Source of the DNA: Selenobaculum gibii
GTDB lineage: Bacteria > Bacillota > Negativicutes > ICN-92133
Reading direction: 5' to 3'
Assembly: GCF_030273445.1 (NCBI RefSeq)
Contig: NZ_CP120678.1
Span: forward strand, 1,403,501 to 1,467,500
DNA: 64,000 nt
Below are positions 18,320-26,999 of the stretch, piece after piece. Each line of letters begins with the position of its first letter. Positions within the stretch are counted from its first letter, which is position 1. The notes beneath the pieces were generated by a model. That model was not told the DNA's origin. It did not search any database and was given only the letters and a program-made list of their open reading frames with translations. The translations under genes and the position numbers were made by a program.

Positions 18320-19306
18320 TTACAAATGCATAGCCTCTCGAACTTCTTCCATCGTTTTAGCTGCAACTTTTCTTGCCCGCTCAGCACCATATGCTAAAAT
18401 TTCTTTTACTCTTGCAGGGTTTGCTTCATATTCGGCACGACGTGTATGCATATCTGTCATTACGTCTACCATTTTTTCCGCTAACCGCTTTTTACATTCT
18501 ACACAGCCAATTTCAGCCTGTTTACAACATTTACAAATTTCATTGACATTCTCTTTATTAAAGATTTTGTGAAATTTATAAGCTACACAAACATCAGGAT
18601 TCCCAACATCTGTCTTTTTGATACGGTTTGGATCAGTAACAATCAAGCGAACTCGTTCTCTTAGTTCCTCTGGGCTAGCAGCGAATGGAATTTCATTTCC
18701 ATAGGATTTACTCATTTTCCGACCATCAATTCCAGGTAATAGCGATGATTTGCTTAACTGCGCTTGCGGTTCTGGAAATACTGGTTGATATAGATTATTA
18801 AATCGACGAACAATCTCGCGCGAAAGTTCTAAATGTGGAATTTGATCTTCCCCTACTGGAACATATTCCGCTTTATATAAGATAATATCCGCTGTCATCA
18901 ATTCAGGATATCCGAGGAATCCATATGTATTAATGTCTTTACCCTGTTCACCAAGTTGTTGAAGTTTATCTTTATACGTTGGAACACGCTCTAACCAGGA
19001 TAATGGAGTCATCATGGATAAAAGTAAATGTAATTCAGCGTGTTCCTTTACTTTCGATTGAACAAAAATTACATTTTTCTCTGGATCAAGCCCAGCGCTC
19101 AGCCAATCTAGCGCCATATTATGAATATTTTCGGGAATTTTACTTGTATTTTCAAAAGCAGATGTCAATGCATGCAAATCAACAATCGAAAAAAAGCATT
19201 CATATTCATTTTGTAATTTAACCCAGTTTTCTAATGCACCAAGATAATTCCCCAAATGAAATCGTCCTGATGGTTGCATCCCACTAAAAATACGTCCTTT
19301 AGTCAT
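18320..19306 (-). CDS. trpS: Tryptophan-tRNA ligase
   Basis: A 328-aa class I synthetase. The HIGH-type motif appears as PSGRFHLGN near residue 11, and KMSKS as GRKMSKSYGN near residue 197. PVGEDQIPHLELSREI is a typical TrpRS tract. It lies 12 nt after the M50 protease gene with no room for a T-box leader, so it is not controlled by a local T-box. Confidence 0.97.
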   Translation of the reverse strand: MTKGRIFSGMQPSGRFHLGNYLGALENWVKLQNEYECFFSIVDLHALTSAFENTSKIPENIHNMALDWLSAGLDPEKNVIFVQSKVKEHAELHLLLSMMTPLSWLERVPTYKDKLQQLGEQGKDINTYGFLGYPELMTADIILYKAEYVPVGEDQIPHLELSREIVRRFNNLYQPVFPEPQAQLSKSSLLPGIDGRKMSKSYGNEIPFAASPEELRERVRLIVTDPNRIKKTDVGNPDVCVAYKFHKIFNKENVNEICKCCKQAEIGCVECKKRLAEKMVDVMTDMHTRRAEYEANPARVKEILAYGAERARKVAAKTMEEVREAMHL

Positions 19307-19318
19307 TAATAATTCCTC

Positions 19319-19933
19319 CTAAAAAATCAGCATAATAAATTGATTCATTAAAAAATTTAAAAAATATTGGACAGGACGAATAATCGCCCCAATTACACCG
19401 ATATAAATTAATGCAATAAGAATAAATGATCCATATCTGCTGTAACTTTCATATTGATAAGCCAGTTTATGTGGCAGAAAGTTCATTAAAACTTTAGACC
19501 CATCAAGCGGCGGAATAGGGATCATATTAAAAATGGCAAAGATAATGTTATAGGTATAAATCATTTTCAATGTAATAATTAACCAATCTGTCAATACATT
19601 AAATTTTAATAAAATAACCATAACTATCATAGCTAAAAATGCCATAATCAAATTAGCAGCCGGACCTGCCAAAGCAACCCACATCATTCCCTGTCGCCAA
19701 TTTTTAAAATTACGCGCCTCAACCTCAACGGGTTTCGCCCAACCAAATTGAACGAGCCATAACATAATCAGTCCAATCGGATCAAGATGTGGAATTGGAT
19801 TTAAAGTCAACCTTCCTTGAAATCTTGGTGTAGGATCGCCTAAATGAACGGCCACTCTAGCATGTGCATATTCATGTATCGTTAAAGCAATCAACAATGC
19901 CGGAATACGAAAAATCATATCTGCATCAAACAC
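19319..19933 (-). CDS. Site-2 protease family (M50) membrane metallopeptidase
   Basis: A 204-aa multi-pass protein. The zinc-binding HEYAH is at residues 20-24, LAGPAANLIMA lies in the middle, and IPIPPLDGSKVL carries the third ligand Asp. It matches the short S2P group (YwhC-like). It lacks a PDZ domain, so it is not RseP. The substrate is unknown. It leads the transcript running into trpS and scpAB. Confidence 0.88.
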   Translation of the reverse strand: MFDADMIFRIPALLIALTIHEYAHARVAVHLGDPTPRFQGRLTLNPIPHLDPIGLIMLWLVQFGWAKPVEVEARNFKNWRQGMMWVALAGPAANLIMAFLAMIVMVILLKFNVLTDWLIITLKMIYTYNIIFAIFNMIPIPPLDGSKVLMNFLPHKLAYQYESYSRYGSFILIALIYIGVIGAIIRPVQYFLNFLMNQFIMLIF

Positions 19934-20032
19934 GTATCTACCAACCTCCTAAATCATCATAAGTTATATAAAATTCGTCATAAAGATAATCAATCCCTGC
20001 AAAAGATGCAAAGATTGTACGATCCCTTCAAA

Positions 20033-20848
20033 TCATCGCATAACTTTTTGATTATCGATTAACCAGCGCTCTTGATAAGAACATTTTGCCGCAGCGACGA
20101 CTTCATTTATATACCAAACATTAATTGCTGCCCCAACACCAGAACTGATTACCGGTAATGCCTGCATTAGCTTGCGTCTTGCCATATTCATTCCTAACTG
20201 TTTAGTTAACTTCTCTACAGTCATTACCGCATACCTGCGATTTAATTGTTTTTTTGCAAATTCCCCCATCAGTCGATTTGATTCCTCTTCCAATACGATA
20301 TTAATTTCATTCATCATCGTTAAAGCTACCATCTTTTCTTCTATTGTATTCGCTCCTGCAGCGGACAAAATTCCAAATACAAAATCTTGCTCCCACACTT
20401 CAATTCCTTCATATCCATAACACAAACCAATTTTATAAATCGTTCTCAGTGCTAACGTGATGACTGCAGGCACATCGATTACCAAACCCGTGAACCCAGC
20501 CCAGCCTGTCGCCGCCCCTTCGGTCGCTGCAATCCCCAATGCCCACTTTTCTATATCGTGTGCTAAAAAATCAGAAATAGCCAATCCTTTATGCCGCAAA
20601 TATTTAATTTCAGCTACCGCAGCAGTATTTTTTAATTTTTCAACATCTGTCGTTTTTTTCGCAATAGAATTTGCACTATCGAGAACATACTTTATCCCTT
20701 GCAAAGGAATTATTTTTTCTAATACCCAAGACGCAGGAGCTGTTACCTTATCCAGAGCCTTTGCGATAATTCCTGGTTCTGCAGATTTCCATTGTTGAAT
20801 TAAACAATACTGTGTTTCCTCATATTCTGACATTCTGGGTCTATACAT
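20033..20848 (-). CDS. EcsC family protein
   Basis: A 271-aa protein with the EcsC-family layout: an amphipathic start, VIDVPAVITLALRTIYKIGLCYGYE, LSAAGANTIEEKM and LMQALPVISSGVGAAINVWYI. The family is broadly distributed and poorly understood (named from the ABC-exporter ecs operon of B. subtilis). No ecsAB genes are nearby. It appears to stand alone, separated by terminator and spacer from the spoVA genes. Confidence 0.85.
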   Translation of the reverse strand: MYRPRMSEYEETQYCLIQQWKSAEPGIIAKALDKVTAPASWVLEKIIPLQGIKYVLDSANSIAKKTTDVEKLKNTAAVAEIKYLRHKGLAISDFLAHDIEKWALGIAATEGAATGWAGFTGLVIDVPAVITLALRTIYKIGLCYGYEGIEVWEQDFVFGILSAAGANTIEEKMVALTMMNEINIVLEEESNRLMGEFAKKQLNRRYAVMTVEKLTKQLGMNMARRKLMQALPVISSGVGAAINVWYINEVVAAAKCSYQERWLIDNQKVMR

Positions 20849-20980
20849 CTATTACACCTCATATTAAAAGTACAAATTTGCATAATGATGATGTATTTCG
20901 CCTTTTCATTCTTATTTTCCTTTATCCGATGACGAATCTACTTTTAAACGTTTTTTTTATTAAATCCTAATTTATGCATA

Positions 20981-21015
20981 AACAGAAATCCTGTGAAAAT
21001 CACAGGATTTCTGTT
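20981..21015 (-). terminator. Terminator of the spoVA operon
   Basis: A 15-bp perfect stem AACAGAAATCCTGTG and complement with a 5-nt loop. The U-tract is short (TTTATG on the minus strand). The stem spans the stop codon of spoVAEA at 21000-21002. Confidence 0.7.
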
Positions 21016-21599
21016 TGATAATCAATACTGTTTTTTTGCAAAATTTCTTCGATAGCCTTTCTTGTAATTGGTGCACCAATACAAATATCATCTTTTCTTT
21101 TCATTTTGCCAACATCCCCTATACCAACGACTAAAGGTATATCCAATTCATTAAGTACATCTACAGTATCTCCCTTTATGATTGGTTCACCAATCATAAG
21201 ATTTCCACATTTTTTATCACCTTTTTTATCTACTGCCGTACGACTAATCGTTCCATCTTTTGCAATACATAAATCAACTTTAGCTCCTTGAATTCCTGTA
21301 GTATTAGATGCTACAGCAACCGCCCCCAGCACTTCAATATCTGGATGCTTTGCCACATACTCTAGCGCAAACTCTCCCATCCCTTTTTCTGGCTCACCTT
21401 TATCATCAAACATCACCAAAACTGGATCATGCTCAGCTTGTTTTATTAAATTTACCATTGTCTCGCCAGAAATCGGAGTCGGATTCCCTGCGGAGGCGGA
21501 TATACATCTTAGATTTAAAGATTGTGCCACTGTCTCAACTGCCTCTTGTGCAACACTATCCCCATCAGTTACCAAGATAACCCGAACTCTTTTTTTCAT
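21000..21599 (-). CDS. spoVAEA: Stage V sporulation protein AEA
   Basis: A 199-aa soluble protein matching B. subtilis SpoVAEA: VILVTDGDSVAQEAVE at the start, CISASAGNPTPISGE, DPVLVMFDDKGEPEKGMGE, EVLGAVAVASNTTG and VVGIGDVGKMKRKDDICIG. It is part of the spore Ca-dipicolinic acid channel locus. It is the last gene of the operon, and its stop codon is inside the terminator stem. Confidence 0.93.
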   Translation of the reverse strand: MKKRVRVILVTDGDSVAQEAVETVAQSLNLRCISASAGNPTPISGETMVNLIKQAEHDPVLVMFDDKGEPEKGMGEFALEYVAKHPDIEVLGAVAVASNTTGIQGAKVDLCIAKDGTISRTAVDKKGDKKCGNLMIGEPIIKGDTVDVLNELDIPLVVGIGDVGKMKRKDDICIGAPITRKAIEEILQKNSIDYQTEIL

Positions 21600-21633
21600 A
21601 CATTTCCCCTCAATTCAAGAATCTCGTATTGCA

Positions 21634-21909
21634 TCATGATTCATTTGCTTGAGCATCACTTAATAACTTTTCACTTTTTACAATAATACTTTTTAAATTT
21701 TTCATACTATGACTCAATTCTTCTGACATTTCATATTGCATAGCACTTATTTTCTTTACATTTTCACTCCAATTTTCTTGCGTCTTCTTTTCCCTATCCT
21801 TTTCTGTAGAATCCTGCTGCTGCGAAATAAGTTTTTCTAAACACTCAATTTTTTGATCCATTTCCTTCATCAATGTCAATATCTCATCTTCTATCATTTG
21901 CTTTTTCAT
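21634..21909 (-). CDS. Unknown 91-aa coiled-coil protein inside the spoVA operon
   Basis: A highly charged protein, predicted from its heptad-like pattern to be mostly coiled coil (MKEMDQKIECLEKLISQQQ and later ELSHSMKNLKSIIVKSE). No membrane segment is visible. It lies between spoVAEB (9 nt away) and spoVAEA (34 nt), so it is almost surely expressed with them in the forespore. I do not recognise the family. Confidence 0.75.
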   Translation of the reverse strand: MKKQMIEDEILTLMKEMDQKIECLEKLISQQQDSTEKDREKKTQENWSENVKKISAMQYEMSEELSHSMKNLKSIIVKSEKLLSDAQANES

Positions 21910-21918
21910 TCATTCACC

Positions 21919-22272
21919 TTATCCTTTTGGATTAAAAATTAGTGACATTAAAAACCCAAAAAAAATTGCTGACATCAATCCAGCAGAGGTAGCTGTCAAT
22001 GCCCCTGTAAATATCCCTAAAAATCCTTGTTTATCCACCGCTTCGATTGTTCCAGCCGCTAAAGAATTCCCAAATCCGGTTAAAGGTATCGTTGCACCAG
22101 CGCCACCAATTTCTATTAAAGGTTGATACCAACCTAACCCGCCTAAAATTGTCCCTGCAACTACAAAAGAAACGAGTACATGCGCCGGTGTCAACTTCGT
22201 TAAATCCATTAACAGCTGACCAATAACGCAAATAATACCACCTATAATAAAAACCATGATATAATCCTGCAT
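21919..22272 (-). CDS. spoVAEB: Stage V sporulation protein AEB
   Basis: A 117-aa membrane protein of the DPA channel. Motifs include GGIICVIGQLLMDLTKLTPAH, then a GYPLTGF-like IPLTGFGNSLAAG, and GALTATSAGLMSAIFFGFL. The open frame extends upstream to 22317, but the ATG at 22272 has AGGAGG 7 nt away and gives the usual MQDYIMVF-type start. SpoVAC and SpoVAEB are paralogues of the same fold. Confidence 0.95.
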   Translation of the reverse strand: MQDYIMVFIIGGIICVIGQLLMDLTKLTPAHVLVSFVVAGTILGGLGWYQPLIEIGGAGATIPLTGFGNSLAAGTIEAVDKQGFLGIFTGALTATSAGLMSAIFFGFLMSLIFNPKG

Positions 22273-22283
22273 CCTTATCCCTC

Positions 22284-23288
22284 CTAAGCTTGTATTGCTA
22301 CAGCATGAGCAATACAAGGAATAGATTCTTTCTGTTGATAAGATGTTGGACTGTGTAAACTCCCTGTTCCAACTAACAAAACTTTCTTATATTGTTTTTT
22401 TTGCAGCATTTTGTAAATATGCCCATTGAAAACTACTGCTGAACTCGCACAACCACTCGCACCTGCGTGTGCATCTTGCTCTTCTCGATAAATCATACAT
22501 CCACAATCTTGATAGTTATTACTAAGATAAAAGCCATGCTCTGCACATAATTTTATGACCATTGTTTTACCAATCATCCCTAAATCACCAGTAAATATCA
22601 TGTCATATTCACTTGGTTGTATACCAAAATCATTAAAATGACAAAGTAATGTATCTGCTGCCGCTGGTGCCATCGCAGCTCCTAATGAATTCGTATCTTT
22701 GATCCCCATATCTACAATTTTTCCAATGGTTGCACCAACAACTCGAGGGCCATCTCCTACAGTGGAGATTAAAGATGATCCCGCTCCAGTTACCGTCCAT
22801 TGTGCAACGGGCGGTCTTTGTACGCCTAACTCTGTAGGAAAACGATACTGTCTTTCTGCAGCATCATGATGACTTGATGCTGCAGCAGCGACAAGATTTG
22901 CGAATCCCCCATCAATCATCATTGAGCTGATAAGAATACTCTCCGCCATTGTTGAACAAGCTCCATATAACCCTAAAAAAGGGCGTTGCAATGTGCGCAT
23001 TGCAAAATGGGTACTCATCAATTGGTTTAATAAATCCCCTGCTAAAATACACTCTATTTCACTCACTTGTTTATTAGCTTTTTCTGCAGCCTTTGCTATT
23101 ACTTGTTCCATCATATACGACTCACATTTTTCCCAACTATCAAACCCATTAATATTGTCTTCCATCAAGATATCAAAGTTTTCTCCCTGGTATCCCTCTT
23201 TCTCTTTTGGACCACCAATATTAGCGGTAGAAATAATAATAGGCGGATTTGCGAATTGGATACTTTGTTGTCCAATTTTTTTATTCAT
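22284..23288 (-). CDS. spoVAD: Stage V sporulation protein AD
   Basis: About 334 aa, the soluble thiolase-like component that binds dipicolinic acid in B. subtilis. It shows KKIGQQSIQFANPPIIIST, GLYGACSTMAESI, MIFTGDLGMIGK and HAGASGCASSAVVFNG. Two ATGs (23291 and 23288) and a GTG (23297) are possible starts. The ATG at 23288 leaves 8 nt after GAGG and fits the family's MNKKIG-type N-terminus. Confidence 0.96.
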   Translation of the reverse strand: MNKKIGQQSIQFANPPIIISTANIGGPKEKEGYQGENFDILMEDNINGFDSWEKCESYMMEQVIAKAAEKANKQVSEIECILAGDLLNQLMSTHFAMRTLQRPFLGLYGACSTMAESILISSMMIDGGFANLVAAAASSHHDAAERQYRFPTELGVQRPPVAQWTVTGAGSSLISTVGDGPRVVGATIGKIVDMGIKDTNSLGAAMAPAAADTLLCHFNDFGIQPSEYDMIFTGDLGMIGKTMVIKLCAEHGFYLSNNYQDCGCMIYREEQDAHAGASGCASSAVVFNGHIYKMLQKKQYKKVLLVGTGSLHSPTSYQQKESIPCIAHAVAIQA

Positions 23289-23309
23289 CATTATCACCTC
23301 TTAACTAGC

Positions 23310-23768
23310 TCACCAAAAAACTCTAAACCATCGAATCAAACCTACAATAAAGGCCATAACTAATCCATATACAATTACAGGACCAGCAATGACAAACATC
23401 TTAGCTCCAATGCCAAAAACAAATCCCTCCCGCTTAAATTCCATTGCACAAGATACAATAGAATTTGCAAATCCTGTTATAGGCACAACAGAACCTGCCC
23501 CAGCTCTTTTCCCAATTTCGTCATATATACCAATACCCGTTAAAAAAGCACCTAAAAAAACCATCACAGAAGAAGTAGCAGCAGCAGCATCCTTTTTGAT
23601 TAAACCTCCATCTAAAAAATAATTTTGAACAACTTGTCCAATGCAACAAATCAATCCTCCGACACAAAATGCCCATAATATATTTTTCATCACTGGTGGT
23701 TTAGGAACAATTCCATCTACTTTATTTTGGTATTGCTTTTGCATTTCATTCTTTGATAACTTTTTCAT
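23310..23768 (-). CDS. spoVAC: Stage V sporulation protein AC
   Basis: About 152 aa, a membrane channel subunit of the spore DPA system. Features are VPKPPVMKNILWAFCVGGLICCIGQ, GAFLTGIGIYDEIGKRAGAG and VVPITGFANSIVSCAMEFKREG (split across a short break). The ATG at 23768 follows the dodecin stop by 5 nt. The frame also opens at a GTG at 23777 that would overlap dodecin by 4 nt. Confidence 0.95.
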   Translation of the reverse strand: MKKLSKNEMQKQYQNKVDGIVPKPPVMKNILWAFCVGGLICCIGQVVQNYFLDGGLIKKDAAAATSSVMVFLGAFLTGIGIYDEIGKRAGAGSVVPITGFANSIVSCAMEFKREGFVFGIGAKMFVIAGPVIVYGLVMAFIVGLIRWFRVFW

Positions 23769-23773
23769 ATTAA

Positions 23774-23971
23774 TCACTTCACTTTAAATGCCAACTTTAC
23801 ATTAGCGCGATATTCTACAATTTCGCCTTCATTTATGTTTGCAGTAAAATTCGTTACTTCTACACCTACAATATAATGAATCGTTTTTGCTGCTTCATGT
23901 ACAGCATTGTCAACCGCTTCTGTCCAATTATTTTTGGAGCTACCAACCAATTCAATAACTTTTACTACCAT
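23774..23971 (-). CDS. Dodecin family flavin-binding protein
   Basis: A 65-aa protein with the dodecin pattern: VVKVIELVGSS, SWTEAV-like NNWTEAVDNAVHEAAKT, then VGVEVTNFTANINEGEI and ANVKLAFKVK. Dodecins form hollow 12-mers that store or buffer flavins. Here it occupies the place at the head of the spoVA genes where B. subtilis has spoVAA-spoVAB, and almost touches spoVAC. SD AGGAGG-like GGAGG lies upstream of the ATG. Confidence 0.9.
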   Translation of the reverse strand: MVVKVIELVGSSKNNWTEAVDNAVHEAAKTIHYIVGVEVTNFTANINEGEIVEYRANVKLAFKVK

Positions 23972-24007
23972 TTATATCAAACCTCCAATATTAATAAACT
24001 TCATATG

Positions 24008-24036
24008 TATTTTCTTCTTTTAATCATTTTTTATAC
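24008..24036 (-). promoter_or_regulatory. Candidate forespore (sigma-F/G) promoter for dodecin-spoVA
   Basis: GTATA (24036-24032), a 14-nt gap, then GAAGAAAATA (24017-24008). This resembles the sigma-F/sigma-G patterns GYWTA and GGnnAnAnTW, with one mismatch and a spacer 1 nt short. spoVA is sigma-G dependent in Bacillus. The match is suggestive only. Confidence 0.35.
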
Positions 24037-24050
24037 TCACAAAATAAAAA

Positions 24051-24070
24051 TAGATCTCTTACGAGATCTA
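24051..24070 (-). terminator. Terminator of the spoIIA operon
   Basis: TAGATCTC...GAGATCTA stem with a short loop, then TTTTTATTTTG on the minus strand. The stem includes the sigF stop codon. Confidence 0.8.
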
Positions 24071-24787
24071 TAAAAAGTTCTTAATTTTTTTTAATGCTTG
24101 CTTTTCAATTCTTGATATTTGAACTTGTGACAGACCAATTTGGTTGGCGATTTCCGATTGTGTTTTATCTTCATAAAAACGCATTCTTATTACATACCGC
24201 TCTTTTTCAGATAATCGGTCTATTACCTCATTTAGTGTTATTTTCTCAAGACAATCTATTTCATCATTTGTACTTGCGATTTGATCTAATAACAATAACT
24301 GATCCCCACTATTATTTGTAGTAGCTTCATATAATGAAACAATGGGCTGCATTGCGTCTAAAGCAGAAATAATTTCTTGCGTAGATAATTCCGATTTTTC
24401 TGCAATTTCTTGGATTGTCGGTTCATGCCCTAATGATCCTCTCAAAAATTCCTGAACTTTATGTACTTTATACGCAATATCTTTTATAGGTCGACTTACC
24501 TTAATTGGATTGTCATCACGTATAAATCTTCGTATTTCACCTATAATCATCGGTACTGCATAGGTAGAAAACTTTACATTAAAAGATAAATCAAATCTTT
24601 CTATAGCCTTTACCATCCCCATACACCCAATCTGAAATAAATCGTCCCATTCATAACCACGATTTGTAAACCTATGGACGATACTTCGTACTAAATTTAA
24701 ATTTTCTGTCAATAAAACTTCTTTTGCTCCTATATCTCCTGATTGAGCCTGAGTAATTAAATCCATTATCTTTTCATTACTCAACAT
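24068..24787 (-). CDS. sigF: RNA polymerase sporulation sigma factor SigF
   Basis: About 239 aa. Region 2 has GYEWDDLFQIGCMGMVKAIERFD and FSTYAVPMIIGEIRRFIRDD. Region 3 and a C-terminal region 4 helix-turn-helix (KTQSEIANQIGLSQVQISRIEK) follow. It is the first forespore-specific sigma factor, held by SpoIIAB. The open frame extends to 24817, but the ATG at 24787 (MLSNEKIMDL) has AGGTGG upstream. It overlaps no spoIIAB codons and lies directly after it. Confidence 0.95.
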   Translation of the reverse strand: MLSNEKIMDLITQAQSGDIGAKEVLLTENLNLVRSIVHRFTNRGYEWDDLFQIGCMGMVKAIERFDLSFNVKFSTYAVPMIIGEIRRFIRDDNPIKVSRPIKDIAYKVHKVQEFLRGSLGHEPTIQEIAEKSELSTQEIISALDAMQPIVSLYEATTNNSGDQLLLLDQIASTNDEIDCLEKITLNEVIDRLSEKERYVIRMRFYEDKTQSEIANQIGLSQVQISRIEKQALKKIKNFL

Positions 24788-24798
24788 ACACAGCCCAC

Positions 24799-25230
24799 CT
24801 ACTGTGCAGAAAAGCACTGAATTTTTCTAATCATCTTCACACGGGTGCCTTTACCTAACTCTGATGATACTGACAAATCATCCATAAAAGATTCCATAAA
24901 AACAAAGCCCAATCCCATTCTTTCGGGATCACTTGAATAAGACGGTTCTCGTGCCATTTCAACATCAGCAATTCCTTTTCCAAAATCCTCTATAATATAT
25001 TCAATCTTATCTTCATATAAAGTCATGCAAAATTCAACGATTCCTTTTTCTTCACCATACCCATGAATAATTGCATTAGATACAGCTTCTGAAATTGCAA
25101 CTTTAATTTCTTCAATATCACTTAAAGTCAACTCTGCTTGAGCGGAAAAAGTTGCTGCTGATAATCTTGCAATACTAACATTTTCACTTGAGCTATACAT
25201 AGACATTTTAATTTGATTTTTAATCTCCAT
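24799..25230 (-). CDS. spoIIAB: Anti-sigma F factor SpoIIAB
   Basis: About 143 aa, a GHKL serine kinase that binds SigF and phosphorylates SpoIIAA. It has VAISEAVSNAIIHGYG (N box), IIEDFGKGIADVE (G1 box) and GLGFVFMESFMDDLSVSSE (G2). The ATG at 25230 is chosen because GGAGG lies 5 nt before it. The upstream frame to 25260 has no better ribosome site. It is translated close behind spoIIAA. Confidence 0.95.
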   Translation of the reverse strand: MEIKNQIKMSMYSSSENVSIARLSAATFSAQAELTLSDIEEIKVAISEAVSNAIIHGYGEEKGIVEFCMTLYEDKIEYIIEDFGKGIADVEMAREPSYSSDPERMGLGFVFMESFMDDLSVSSELGKGTRVKMIRKIQCFSAQ

Positions 25231-25240
25231 CATATCCTCC

Positions 25241-25576
25241 TCATAAGCAAGTAAATGCATCCGTTTCTGTTGGATAAGTTTTTATAATTTTAAACAGCCC
25301 AGACAATTCAAAAATCCTCATAACAACAGGTTGGATACCCACTATGCATAAACTTCCACCCATAAAATGAATTTTTTTATATCGTCCTAAAATAGCTCCA
25401 ATGCCAGAACTATCGATAAACTCAACTCTTTGTAAATTCAATATAACCTCTTTAATTCCTGTATTATCCATACATTTATCTAAAGTGTTTCGAAAATCAT
25501 CTGTCACGTGCATATCTAACTCTCCATCAACACGCACTACTAATACACCTTTATTTATTAACGTTGTTATTACCAT
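25241..25576 (-). CDS. spoIIAA: Anti-anti-sigma F factor SpoIIAA
   Basis: A 111-aa STAS-domain protein. The phosphorylated Ser is in VEFIDSSGIGAILGRYK. It releases SigF from SpoIIAB when dephosphorylated (by SpoIIE, not in this window). GAGGAGG 5 nt before the ATG fixes the start. First gene of spoIIAA-AB-sigF. Confidence 0.96.
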   Translation of the reverse strand: MVITTLINKGVLVVRVDGELDMHVTDDFRNTLDKCMDNTGIKEVILNLQRVEFIDSSGIGAILGRYKKIHFMGGSLCIVGIQPVVMRIFELSGLFKIIKTYPTETDAFTCL

Positions 25577-25619
25577 ATTATCCTCCTCAAACTCTTTTTC
25601 TTTTTCATAGTATTCTATC

Positions 25620-25648
25620 TTATTCTATAAAAGGAATAAATTACCTTC
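25620..25648 (-). promoter_or_regulatory. Sigma-H promoter of the spoIIA operon
   Basis: The -35 GAAGGTAAT (25648-25640) matches 8 of 9 of the sigma-H consensus RnAGGAwWW. An 11-nt spacer and a perfect RnnGAATww -10, ATAGAATAA (25628-25620), follow. It lies 44 nt upstream of the start of spoIIAA, after the dacF terminator. spoIIA is sigma-H dependent in B. subtilis. Confidence 0.65.
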
Positions 25649-25660
25649 TAGATTGTAAAA

Positions 25661-25694
25661 AAATAACGAAAATGTTTTTACATTTCCGTTATTT
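25661..25694 (-). terminator. Terminator after dacF
   Basis: A stem of AATAACG/CGTTATT and AAATGT/ACATTT broken by one mismatch, then TTTTTTTACA on the minus strand. It separates dacF from spoIIA, so the latter needs its own promoter. Confidence 0.82.
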
Positions 25695-25726
25695 TATAAA
25701 TTTATCAAGTTAGCAAACAATTACTC

Positions 25727-26878
25727 TCATGGTAATAATAATTTTTCCACAAGATCCGTTATCGTAGAAAAGAAATTTTTTCTTTCCACGTTTTCTTGCG
25801 CCAGTAAATCTGTACTCCCTACACAAACCGTTTCATCATATAGATAAACTTCACCATATTTTTCCCCTGCAATGACCGGCGCAGTTATATTTTCCTCAAC
25901 TTTAACTTCTTTTCTTAACTGATTTTTATTTTCCTTTTTTATCGTAATATTTATATCGTCTTTTGCAATTAAAATGATTTTCTTCTTTACCCCTTTACTT
26001 ACGTTAGTTTCACAAATCGCTTCATTTTTTTGCATAGCTTGAATTGCTTTATAGTTAGCAAACCCCCAATCTAATAATTTCATACTTTCTTTTAAGTGTT
26101 GTCTAGGTTCAGGTGCAGCAAAAACAACCGATATCAATCGTAAACTATCACGCTTTGCCGTACCAGCAAAGCAGTATTTTGCCTCTTCAGTCCAGCCTGT
26201 CTTTAAACCATCAGCTCCTTCATACCACCATAATAATTTATTCGTATTAACTAACCAATTTTTACCATCACGTAGCCAATATTCTTTTATGCTGGATACC
26301 TCTCTATACAGATCGTGCTTAACAGCTTCCTTCACAATAAGTGCCGTATCATAAGCACTCATATAATGATTTTCTACTGGTAATCCATTCACATTTGAAA
26401 AGTGTGTATTTTTTAATCCTAATGCTAAAGCGCGTTGATTCATTGCTGAAACTGCGGATTCTTCGTCCCCATAAATATATTCCATCATTGCCATTGCAGC
26501 ATCATTTGCACTGACAACAGCTGTCGCTATTAATAAATTTTTAAACGTCATTTTTTCGCCAGTTTCTAACCAAATCTGTGAACCACCCTGACGATATGCA
26601 TGTTCACTTACAGAAACTAAATCATCTAAGTTTACACGTTTTTCCTCAACAGCTTCTACTGCTAATAAAATTGTCATTGTTTTTGTTACACTAGCCGGTG
26701 ACAATTTTTCATTACTGTTTTTCTCAAAAAGAATATTTCCGTTCTCATCCATTAAAATTGCCGATTTTGCTTGTAATTCAACTGAAGCATCAACATTTTT
26801 TATAAAAAGATTACTTACAAAAAAACAAATTAAACTACATACCATAAAAAATGACGTATATTTTTTTATTTTTTTCAC
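25727..26878 (-). CDS. dacF: D-alanyl-D-alanine carboxypeptidase DacF
   Basis: A 383-aa S11 peptidase with signal peptide (residues about 1-32). It has SVTK as the catalytic SXXK, SAN in place of SGN (VVSANDAAM) and KTG (GLKTGWTEEAKY). Its place directly before spoIIAA matches B. subtilis dacF, which acts on spore cortex peptidoglycan. It is a diverged paralogue of the protein at 14682-15827. Confidence 0.93.
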   Translation of the reverse strand: MKKIKKYTSFFMVCSLICFFVSNLFIKNVDASVELQAKSAILMDENGNILFEKNSNEKLSPASVTKTMTILLAVEAVEEKRVNLDDLVSVSEHAYRQGGSQIWLETGEKMTFKNLLIATAVVSANDAAMAMMEYIYGDEESAVSAMNQRALALGLKNTHFSNVNGLPVENHYMSAYDTALIVKEAVKHDLYREVSSIKEYWLRDGKNWLVNTNKLLWWYEGADGLKTGWTEEAKYCFAGTAKRDSLRLISVVFAAPEPRQHLKESMKLLDWGFANYKAIQAMQKNEAICETNVSKGVKKKIILIAKDDINITIKKENKNQLRKEVKVEENITAPVIAGEKYGEVYLYDETVCVGSTDLLAQENVERKNFFSTITDLVEKLLLP

Positions 26879-26948
26879 AAAACAACGCTCCTTTCCTATT
26901 TTGTAATATTAGATTATCCAACAATAAATTTTATACACTGGAAATAAA

Positions 26949-26999
26949 TAATCAAATAAAAGAAGTCATTGATTCAACAATGACTTCTTTTATTTGATT
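26949..26999 (-). terminator. Terminator after deoB
   Basis: A long AT-rich inverted repeat centred on AAGTCATTG/CAATGACTT with flanking TTTTATTTGATT arms. It spans the deoB stop codon. The arms are symmetrical, so it could work on either strand. Confidence 0.8.

Noticed and set aside
18320-19306. T-box control of trpS
   Set aside because: Only 12 nt separate it from the preceding gene, too little for a T-box.
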